Positions 54,861-64,000 of a DNA stretch of 64,000 nucleotides are shown here, in pieces. The notes under the pieces were generated by a model. It saw nothing but the letters and a program-made list of their open reading frames with translations, did no database searches and was not told the DNA's origin. Both the position numbers and the translations under genes were made by a program. The DNA is from Cacajao melanocephalus. Lineage: Eukaryota > Chordata > Mammalia > Primates > Pitheciidae. The DNA lies in NCBI GenBank assembly GCA_963573385.1, contig CAUYLG010039163.1, positions 62,001 through 126,000 of the forward strand, given 5' to 3'. Position 1 is the first letter of the stretch, and each line of letters starts with the position of its first letter.

Positions 54861-57146
54861 GTATTCTTCCTCGAAATTACATAATTGACTTTCTGAAAAT
54901 TGCTTTTTAAATCCTATAACACGTAACAGTCTATTAACAGTAAAAATACTGCCCTACCTGCAACTGCCTACCTAATATGGCCTTATATTATTTATTCAAG
55001 TCAGTTTTTCACATAACTCATTTTTTGTGTTCAGTCTCACTTGACTCTCAAAATATCTTATACTAAATCTAAATGTCAAGATTCTTCTCACATGTTTCTT
55101 CACATGGCTACATCATTATAGTTTGTTTTCTAATGATTGTGACCTATTATTTTCATGTGAACAACATCAAAAAGACATTAAAATTCTATTTACTTCTCAT
55201 AAGCTTATTTGAAAATAAGTTTGAAAAATTACCGAATCCAAAATTTAAAGATAGTGTATGCAATTATTGTAATTTAAGGAAATGAAAAATGGTATAGAAA
55301 AAGCTGTGAGTATAAAGAAAGGGAATATCAAAAATTTATATGAGAATCCACTGAGAATACTAGAAGTTTTGAAGGTAAAAAATTTTTACAAAGATTATGG
55401 ACTGTGGGCACAGTAACTTCAGCCCTCATCAAATCTCATAATTAGGACATACCCTTGTATTTTGTGAAATTTAAATTGAGCAAGATGATATTTTTTACAT
55501 GGTCACATAAGTGACTCATTCCAAGAAATGGTGCTGATATTCATAACATACGGAATCAATTATTTATAAAACATCTAATTACCTTGCCATGGTCATAGGA
55601 TCTCCTTTAGTCTGACAAATCTTATATATAGTTATAAATTTCTCCAGAGATTAAATAATATATAGATTCATTTTTAGTGTGACTTTTAAAACATTGTATC
55701 CTCAACAGTTTATCAGTGGCCTAACTAGTCTGCCAAAACCCAGGGTTACCTTAAAAGCCTAGTTACCCTTTATGCAACCTCAAATCACAATAATAACAAA
55801 AAAAATCTTGTTTAAATTCCCTCCACTATTGTCTATGAATAGGCTACTTGTTATTGTAATATTTCAATTGCAGCTAGTATACAAGAAAAGACATTTATCT
55901 TAAGAAATGGGTCAATTGTTGTTAATACATGTGGAGAATTTAGTGATTAGCAATTTATTGCATTATAACAGGAATGATTTTGTTTCTAATTACCATTGGT
56001 ATTGGGTTAAATGTTTGTGCAGTTGTGAATAGAATAGTTAGTACCAAGATGATATGTGTGTCATTCTTTTATACTAAATAAGAATCATGCAATTCTTACA
56101 TTTGCTGAAGTCGTAGGGGCAGGAAACTAACACCTCTGGACTCAAGAGTTTTCACCCAACAAGCTTGTTTTGACCTCTTTCTGGTAACTGCAGTAGAAAA
56201 CTTTAGATTACGAAAGAGCTGAAATCTCCCTGGAAACACTATCTTTTTCTAATATTCTCCTTCAGGCATGGCAGTCTATAAAACTTCAGCTGTTTTTGCC
56301 ATTCCTTTGAATGAGATAGCTGATGATACCTAGATAAGTGACAGAATTTGTGATGCTTCACTTTTCAAGAATAAGATTTTTGCCAAGGATGATGGTTTGA
56401 AGACATTTTCTCCAGTTGGAGCATGAAAGTTGCCATTTTTCTAAAGAGAAATTTTTCAAAACCTAACACTTTACTAAAGGTATATGGACAATTCAGACAT
56501 TAATTAGAAATGATCTAGTGCTGACATTGTGGTCATTTTGTGAAGTAGGAAATCTTTTAGAGAGTAAGGAATGGATCACTTTGGTTAACTTAGGGTTACA
56601 AAGTGGTGGTTCAACATTTGATTTTAGCCTACTCTGATGATGAAGGTGGAAACTCTAATCAAACTGCATTTACTTCCTGAACCAAATATTTTCTTCCTCC
56701 CTGTGAGTAATCAGTTACTGCATTTTTCCAAGCTCTGACAATCTACAACTTTTTGCACACGTTATATATTCTTGTTAAAGGTACACATTCAGGGATGGTA
56801 ACACAGACTGTTCAATGAGTGTGATATATTGGGACAACTGAGGACTTAATTGTGGCCAAATGATTGACAGATTATATCAACTCAGTAGAATAGGGAATTC
56901 TTAGAGCAGCTGTTTGTGTCCATCGTTGCTTCAAGACATTAATACACGCTTCTTCTTGAATAACTAGTTTTTAAGACATGACCACCTGCAAAACCATCTG
57001 TTTGCTTATTTAATCTTATTTAGGTTTCATATATAGATTTGTTGTAAAAATGATTCTACTTTGGCCCCCAAATTTGTCTTGCTTGCAAACGTATTATACC
57101 AACACAGCTGATATTTGTATACCCTCACAAGAAAAACAAATGCCAG
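54861..57146. other. BRINP3: Intronic stretch without recognised genes or transposons
   Basis: AT-rich to 56090, then more balanced at 56100-56950, with no Alu. The balanced part could include conserved or old repeat sequence but shows no diagnostic motif. Confidence 0.45.
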
Positions 57147-57180
57147 TGCCATTTGAAACCAGTCGTTGGTTTCATTGGCA
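57147..57180 (+). other. Short strong hairpin
   Basis: TGCCATTTGAAACCA pairs with TGGTTTCATTGGCA across a 5-base loop GTCGT, giving a stem of 14 to 15 pairs with one bulge. It is too short alone for a typical microRNA precursor, and I see no Rho-independent terminator logic since this is a vertebrate intron. Confidence 0.7.
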
Positions 57181-57339
57181 TATTTACCTGGGAATATCTT
57201 TTTTTTCTAATTAGGAAATTTGTTTTTCTTCTAGTTAACATTGTTGACACACCAGTAATTTGCTTTAACATTCTGTATTTTGTGGTAATTGTTTTTCTGC
57301 TAGTTTCTTAGAATGCTAACATGCGTGTGCACATGCACA

Positions 57340-57364
57340 TGTGTGTGTGTGTGTGTGTGTGTGT
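57340..57364 (+). repeat. (GT)n microsatellite
   Basis: About 12 GT units following a mixed GCGTGTGCACATG lead-in. Confidence 0.95.
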
Positions 57365-57920
57365 ATGAGTGTATATGTGAATATAACTTTTAAAACTAGG
57401 AACTGAACAGAAAAAATGTATGAGCAACTAGATGAAGGAGGTAAAGTTTTCTACCTTTTTCACTTGGTATCAATTATCACAAGTTGATATAAGCTACTTT
57501 CTCAGTTTACTCTTATTTCAAATATACATTCATTAAATACCGTATTTTTAGAACTAAGTTTAGGTATATTAGGTACTTATTACTGAGCTTCAAACTCAAT
57601 TATAAATTACTAAAATGATTTTTATAAATGTGACTAATAATTTAAACTTAAAATTCATATATTTTATATATTGTACCCACAGAACCAAACTAATAAAGAG
57701 ACATGCTTGATTTACAGATTTCTAAACTCTTAATTCAATCATAAATTGGTGTCATACAATGACAGGAATTTTTTTGAAAATTACCTTCAGGGTTTTTGCA
57801 TTAATTTTTCTAAATGTAATGCTTTTAAAACATTCATTTTTTTTCATTTTCTCTTTTGATATTAAAAGAATATGTGTAACTAGAATTTTCTAATATTTGA
57901 GGTTTAACTAAAGAGAGAAT

Positions 57921-58216
57921 ATAGGCTGGGCGCAGGGGCTGATGCCTGTAATCCCAGCACTTTGGGAGGCTGAGGCAAACGGATCACGAGGCCAGGAGTT
58001 CGAGACCAGCCTGGCCAACATGGTGAAACCCCATCTCTACTAAAAATACAAAAAAATTAGCCAGGAGGGTGGTGTGTACCTGTAGTCCCAGCTACTCAGG
58101 AGGCTTAGGCAGGAGAATCATTTGAACCACAATACAGAGGCTGCAGTGAGCCGAGATCACACCACTGCACTCCAGCCTGGGCAACAGAGCAAGACTCTGA
58201 CTCAAAATAAAATAAA
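57921..58216 (+). mobile_element. Alu SINE, + strand
   Basis: GGCTGGGCGCAGGGGCTGATG start, full body, tail of AAAT units. Target-site duplication TAAAGAGAGAAT at 57909-57920 and 58217-58228, perfect. Confidence 0.98.
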
Positions 58217-58969
58217 TAAAGAGAGAATGTTAATTTTAAGATTTGCTTTTTTTCTTAGACAAGCTAAATGACCTCTAGGTTATAAATGGTTCTTTACATA
58301 GAAAATATAGAATAATTCAGATTTTTCATGAAAATAATATCAGATACACAAATATTTTAGAAAGCATGATATGGATAGTAAAAATATCATATAATTTAGT
58401 TTTTTTAGAAAATATAAAAATCCATCATACATTAGTTTGGGGTTTAAAACAATATAATGAATGTGTTTAGGTGCTTTTTAGTTTTGAAATGATAGCTGAG
58501 TTATGAAACCAGAGTTTGAGGAGGATCACAATATTCCCTTCACACTTACGTAACTCCTCTCATTCTGATTCCATACAATGATATACACAGAATTCTGTAA
58601 CCAAAACTCAAGCTCAATTTTTTGCTATCTTGTTTTTCTGATTTGCAGTAGTTGCATAAAATTAGATATATCTAATTTTCAGGATGAATTATATCTAAAA
58701 CAATTTATTGACATTTTAATATTGGCTAGTTTTATTCATTTGGGGTTGTTTTTATCATGAAGATCAGAGTAGAATATCTGCAATGTGTTCAGATACGTGC
58801 AATATGAAGGAAAATGTAAAATTCACCAAGGAAAGAAAAGCAAATTACAAAATTGTAAGATATGGAAAGAAGAGTTTTAAACAATATAAGAGAAAATATT
58901 TGGAAGTTATACTGGGTCACAAATGCAATGTGACACTGACTAACATTTTAATCATAAGAATAATGAGAA

Positions 58970-59111
58970 GGCTGGGCAGTGGCTCACACCTGTAGTCTCA
59001 GCACTTTGGGAGGTTAAGGTGGACAGAATGCTTGAGCTCAGGAGTTTCAGACCCAACTGGTGAAACTTCATCTCTACAAACAAACAAACAAAAATTAGCC
59101 AGGCATGATGG
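58970..59111 (+). mobile_element. Truncated Alu (left part only)
   Basis: GGCTGGGCAGTGGCTCACACC start, then an abrupt end shortly after the middle A-rich linker (CAAACAAACAAACAAAAATTAGCCAGG). The right monomer is missing. Confidence 0.92.
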
Positions 59112-60700
59112 GAGGTTAAATTTCCTAATGAGAAAAGAGGGAGAAACTACAGCCCTGAGACTTTCAGCTAGGATATTAAAGGCATTGATAGGTCAAGACT
59201 AATCAGTCAAGTCACTGTGCTGAAATCTTTCAGGAATTAGGTACACTTAACTTCAGAACTAGATGCCCAGCAGAGGGATTGATTGTGAATCTGTTTTATT
59301 CCAAATCTGTACTTAATAATTAATTATCTAAAGTCATAGAGGAAACTTTTGTCTTTTCCCTATGTGTTATCTGGCTGTCTTTCAGTTGTTAAGAATCAAG
59401 TTGAATTATAGCTATCCATCATCTTGCTTTCCAAAAGGAAACAACTATTTTTGTGAGTTATCAGAAATGGCACACAGCTTTCAATATTTTTCTTCCCCCT
59501 CATCATTTTCGTATCAGCAAATATGTAATTTTTATCATTTAGAAGAAACTATCTTATATCCTATTAAAACATCCTTTGTGTTTATAACAAATTTTTAAAA
59601 AGTCTATATTTTTGTATTGTTTGCAATTCAAACCCATCTATTTTAACTTTAGAGATGGGCCAATTATTTAACATTAAAAACATATGCTACAGGAAGTGAC
59701 AAGTGTGTTTGTATCAAATATTAAAATAACTAAGACATATTTAATTTTTTGACTAATAACTTCTTGGGGAGTATTAAACCAACAGCAAAATATACTGTGT
59801 CCATAATGAATAGCTTAAACATGAAAAAATATATATGTTACTGAATAAGGGCTGTGAAATAAATTTTAATAGATAATAGGCATATTGTGTTGATCAATAC
59901 AAGAATTCTGCCATATACTTTACTATAAAATTAGAGTAATACAAATGCACAAAATATGTATTTCTGTACTTGATCTTTCTTCAAGGAGAATGAAGTCCAA
60001 TGATATAATTATGTTTTCCTGTCTTCTTTTATGGCAAAATGATTTTTTTTGTTAAGATCCAAGATATAGGTTATATATTCTTTTCCAAAAATCATCTCTT
60101 AAATGAGTTTTATTTACGTTAATTTGTGATTTCATTTCAGTAGATTTTTACTGTCTTTCAGAAAATTGTTTTGTTGTCCACTTAAATCTAGGGCATTTTA
60201 CACAATTCTGAAGTGTAAGTTTCTTAGCAACAGGAAAAATGGGGAACATCTTAAAACTAATTTTAGTTTCTGAAGTAAGCATATCAAATAAACCTTGTAT
60301 TTAATCCTCTACAAATAACTCCTCTGGTTTAGGTACAATGATGAATCCAGAGAAACAGATAATAGTAAATTGCTTGGATCTGGAAGACAACTTCAGGTGT
60401 CTCTACTTACTGAGGTGTTTCTGTTAACAGGCACAGATTATCACTGCAGCTGAAGACTTCAGTTCTGAAGTAATACTGTCAATAGCTGCAAACCTGGATT
60501 AAAAGGATTTATGCTCATGAAGCGTTTGTTTACTTATTTGCAAGTAGTAGATTATAATAGTATTATTATTTAGATAACATGGGATAATATTTGTAAGGTA
60601 CTTCACTATGACTAGAGTATATTTAAGCTGAATAAATGCTTACATCATTATTACTTATCTCAAGATTATATCAGAGACTTATAAATTCTTATGAGTTGTT
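59112..60700. other. BRINP3: Intronic stretch without recognised genes
   Basis: AT-rich, no recognised repeat. The frame at 59362-59598 has no family signature. Confidence 0.5.
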
Positions 60701-60703
60701 ATG

Positions 60704-60759
60704 AAAAACAACTGGATACCTACTCCAGTATAAAAACAACTGGATACCTACTCCAGTAT
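60704..60759 (+). repeat. Perfect 28 bp tandem duplication
   Basis: Two identical 28-base units, 60704-60731 and 60732-60759, each containing ACAACTGGATACCTACTCC. With no mismatch, the event is probably recent or polymorphic. Confidence 0.97.
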
Positions 60760-61369
60760 AAAAGCCTTTCATGCTATGCTAATGTGTCTGTTCTATTTTT
60801 GTTTTTGAAATGTAGTTTAATCATTGAACTTCGTGGTTATTTCTTGAGCACACATAATGTGTGCAACAACCCCTCTAGGTGCAGCAGTTATGCCTAGTAT
60901 AAATCACATTTTTTCTCTTACGAGGCTTCTGGGCAAGAGGTGGCAAGGGGGGACATATAAGCAGTATCAGCATCCAGTGGATGTTTATTAGTCAGGCAAG
61001 AGATTGAAAACTTGGCAACTTGAAAACATAGAGAAAGTGATTTGTGCATAATCAAAGCAGAGCTGAGAACTATGTCTTATATATTGATAAATATTTACCT
61101 AATATGGGTGTGGAGGAAATACAAGCAAAATAATTTAATGACATAAACCTTTGAAGAGGTTTATACTTCTTGAGACAACCTAATGGATTTGTGTTTTAAG
61201 GTAATCATCACTTAATTAAGATTTCAATGGTGTGCTATATGTCAACTTAAAAGTCATTCAAGGGGGACCAAAATTACTTTAACTTAGGAACATATTGAAT
61301 GTGGCTGAGACACAGTAGAAGAAAACTTGTGAAATAAACATAGACAATGTGTATCTCATGGAACATCAT

Positions 61370-61432
61370 ACATACACACACACTTTGTATATGTATATAT
61401 ATAATAATAATATATATAACATATATATATTA
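61370..61432. repeat. (CA)/(TA)-rich low-complexity tract
   Basis: ACACAC followed by mixed TATATA and AATAATA strings up to the start of the adjacent Alu. Confidence 0.85.
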
Positions 61433-61435
61433 TTT

Positions 61436-61732
61436 TAAGAGACAAGGTCTTGCTCTGTCACCCAGCTGGAAGGGAAGTGGTGGGTAGTAGGGGTCATCGT
61501 TCACTAACCGAATTCTCAAACTCCTTAGCTCAAGTGATCCTCCCTCCTCAGCCTCCTAAGTAGCTGGTACTGCAAGTGCATGCCCCCATAACTGGCTCAT
61601 TATTAAAAAATATTTTTCTATATGAGGTCTTGTTATGTTGCTCAGTCTGATGTCAAACTCCTGGCCTCAAGTGATTCTCCCACCTCGGCATCCCTAGTTG
61701 AGTTTACAGGAATGAGCTGCTGTGCACAGCTG
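61436..61732 (-). mobile_element. Old Alu (AluJ-like), minus strand
   Basis: Reversed Alu body with many substitutions ('gagacaaggtcttgctctgtcacccagctgg', 'ctcctggcctcaagtgattctcccacctcgg'), lacking most CpGs; divergence and the 'caagtgatcctcc' form suggest an early Alu. Confidence 0.9.
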
Positions 61733-63142
61733 AAGATTTTTTAAAATCTGAATTATATATTAGATTTTCATTTATGTTATGCTCATATACATCTGTTTAG
61801 TAATTCTTTAATTTAAAAAGTAACAATTATATTTAGATAAAAGTTGTTCTCTGGTGTCTTTAATATTTATTTTGTGCTAGTTTCTGTTTTATCTTGCTAT
61901 TCATGCTTAATTCAAATTGAAGCTATTAAATATTTATCATTAATTCATGTAATTTATAAGTTGTAGGCTTACAAATTAGTGGAATTCAGTTACACAGTAT
62001 TCATGCTTGCTTTGTCATGCTTCTTCAACGTCTGGTCACTAATTTAGGGACCATGTTATAAATTTATATCCTGATTGGGAGTAATTCAGGAAGGCATATG
62101 CTTCACCAAGATTTACTTAACAAACTTACATTCTAGCAGATGCTATGTTAGAGGAGAACTGCTCAGCTAGTTGATGCAAAAGAAAGATGCCGTGTCCTTG
62201 TATAGATGCTTGGCAGGCAGGTTCCTCTGTATCACAAAGTCAACATAAATTTTGAGTTAAAAGTTTTACATATAAATCTAAATCTCTACAGTTTGTGTAT
62301 GTAAGTCAAATTGAATACTTTTTGAACTAATCACTTTAAATAATCTATTTATCGTCTATAATGGGCAAAGGATAGAAACAGGCAGAGTCTGTCTTTAGTC
62401 TCAAGACAGGGAAATCTTACCAAGTAAGATTTCTTACCAAGTAAGATTGACAACAATATCATGACAGTAACTCCTCCTCTATCTTGATTTGAATGCTTCT
62501 CAGAGCTATCTTTAGTTGCTAGTTCCATGAATATGGAAGGCATTGTCATTTTTCAAACCAGTATTGATCTCCCTCTGCCTTAGTAACATTGCTTTCACTT
62601 GTATGCCTATGTTTTGTTGCCTTTCTATTTTCCTAGAATGTTGGCCCGACCGATACCTTATATTAATCTAATACCCTTGGTAGTGAAGCCATGTACCAAG
62701 AATGGCAGAATAAAATGACAGAAAACACTTGTTTCCTTAGTGTCTTCTAGAGTGGCTATAGCAGCCTTTAGTATCCTTTCATTAATTTTACACACAAAAA
62801 GTAAAACTATAACATACGGAAGTCACTAAGTCAGGGTCTCTTACATCAGTAGGCAATGTAATTTCTAACTGATAAACAACAAAAAAGCACAGTGATTGTT
62901 TTCAACCTTGAAGTATTATTAATTATATAAATTTAAAGAAAAAAGCTGCACCAGAGTACACAGGCCACTTCACTGGGCTTGATACCCTCAGAAAACTCTG
63001 ACTATGCGCCTTTAGCCTAGCTGATTAGACATAGGAATATTTTACTGTCTGGAGTAAAAAATATTATTTTTGTTTAAAATGAAAATAGTGTTATTTTTAC
63101 CAGAAATATAATACATGGTCATTGTAAAGATTAAAATAAGTC
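61733..63142. other. BRINP3: Intronic stretch without recognised genes
   Basis: No gene; holds the 17-base tandem palindromic unit at 62415-62448. The minus-strand frame 62349-62549 spans that repeat. Confidence 0.5.
62415..62448. repeat. Tandem duplication of a palindromic 17-mer
   Basis: TCTTACCAAGTAAGATT occurs twice in direct succession without mismatch. Each unit is itself an inverted repeat (TCTTAC / GTAAGA with a 3-base centre). Confidence 0.95.
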
Positions 63143-63262
63143 ACGCCAGGTCTGGTGGCTCATGCCTGAGCCCAGGGCTTCAAGGCTACCATAACCTAAG
63201 ATTGCACCACTGCACTAAAGCCTGAGCCACACAGCAAAACTTGTCTCTAAAAACAAAGTAAA
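63143..63262 (+). mobile_element. Alu with internal deletion
   Basis: The start of an Alu ('cacgccaggtctggtggctcatgcctg') jumps directly to the end of a monomer ('agcccagggcttcaaggct', 'gattgcaccactgcactaaagcctgagcc', 'ctctaaaaacaaa'), so the middle is missing. It may be an old Alu with a deletion or a free-monomer relic. Confidence 0.8.
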
Positions 63263-63435
63263 ACTACTTTAAAATTTAAATTATTCATAATTTTTATATT
63301 TATGTGCAATTCCCATTAATATAATTTTTCAGTAGTTTTCTAAGTATTTTTAAACATGAATTATTTATAAATTGACTTTTAAAATTAGTGATATAATATA
63401 GGCATTTTTCTTTGTCAATGAATACAGATGGTATG

Positions 63436-63570
63436 TTAGTTTCTCTTAGCTGCTGTAACATAGTACCACAATCTTGGTGGCTTAAAATAATAGAAATGTA
63501 TTTTGTCACAGTACTGGAGGCCACATGTCCAAAGTCATCCACACTAGATTGAAATCAAGGGTTGGCAGAA
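63436..63570 (+). repeat. Interspersed repeat fragment ('gtaacatagtaccacaat...ggtggcttaaaa')
   Basis: Matches a very common mammalian interspersed consensus (…gctgtaacaaagtaccacaaact-ggtggcttaaaacaacagaaattta…cagttctggaggcc…). It is the same type as 44909-44975; I do not recall the exact family. The minus-strand frame 63300-63542 runs through it. Confidence 0.65.
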
Positions 63571-63838
63571 TTGTGCTACATGTATACATTTAAGCATGTT
63601 AGATATGCAAAATAACCTTTACAAGGTCAAGAAAAAAGAAGTAAAAATATCACACTGTGATTTTGAAAGAGATCCAGTTGTAGAAATTCAGAGGCATTGA
63701 GATTCTTTTTTGTGTGTGTTTTTCTAAATTACGCTGTGTTCATGGTAATATTATTTAACCTATAAGCATTTATATTTATCTTTAAAAGCAGTAGACTAAA
63801 GAAAATAATGCTCTTTCTTTCTATTAGAAGGGTTTTGA

Positions 63839-63994
63839 TTATTTATTTATTTATATTATTTATTTTTTTTTTTGAGACAGGGCCTTACTGTGTTGCTCAG
63901 GATAGTCTTGAACTCCAGGACTCAAGCAATCCTCCTCCCATGTTGGCCTCCCAAAGTGTTGTGATTACAGACAACAGCCACCACATCTGGCTGA
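63839..63994 (-). mobile_element. Alu monomer (FLAM-like), minus strand
   Basis: A TTTA microsatellite (63839-63862) and T tract, then one reversed Alu left monomer ('gagacagggccttactgtgttgctcagg', 'cctcccaaagtgttgtgattacag', ending 'ccaccacatctggct'). It ends near the window edge without a second monomer, so it is a free left monomer or a truncated Alu. Confidence 0.8.
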
Positions 63995-64000
63995 ATAGAA

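Overview
The window is primate, almost certainly human, genomic DNA. It is AT-rich and gene-poor, and carries about a dozen Alu elements, L1, MIR and L2 fragments, DNA-transposon relics and microsatellites. The only protein-coding exon I can support is at 21810-22095 on the + strand. Its conceptual translation (start [20 protein letters not shown], end STRYKIYR) is the N-terminus of BRINP3 (FAM5C), the BMP/retinoic-acid-inducible neural-specific protein 3, a secretory-pathway protein of the BRINP/MACPF family. From memory the human gene lies at 1q31.1 on the reference minus strand, so the window would be the reverse complement of the reference.

Layout. Positions 130-970 are a dense CpG island with G-quadruplex-prone tracts. 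Positions 2830-4650 form a second, milder GC- and CpG-enriched zone with two TATA-like boxes (3820, 4548) and good splice donors (3268, 4461, 4647). This 5 kb is the most likely place for the non-coding first exon(s) and promoter(s) of BRINP3, but I cannot fix the transcription start. From about 4.65 kb to 21809 is probably intron 1; no Alu is seen before 16.7 kb. Exon 2 (21810-22095) holds the end of the 5' UTR, an overlapping upstream ORF, the start codon, the signal peptide and codons 1-78 plus two bases of codon 79. Everything from 22096 to 64000 is read as the 5' part of a very large intron 2; I found no further coding exon.

The intron carries 11 roughly full-length Alus and 3 Alu fragments, several with clear target-site duplications. 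It also has the 3' end of an L1 at about 45.2-45.55 kb, older L1 3' pieces, MIR/L2-type relics, two adjacent Tigger-like miniature DNA transposons at 46971-47204 and 47245-47583, and an ERV-LTR-like block at about 13.3-13.7 kb.

I found no new gene system. The least expected structure is a set of local duplications not explained by transposons: a ~245 bp direct repeat (24757 and 25913), a ~105-125 bp repeat (6692 and 8232), short repeats at 36320/37482 and 42378/45316, and a cluster at 31.9-33.4 kb with a near-perfect 50 bp palindrome, a displaced copy of its arm and a 21 bp inverted repeat. These look like scars of replication template switching. All family names were assigned from memory of consensus sequences, without a database search.
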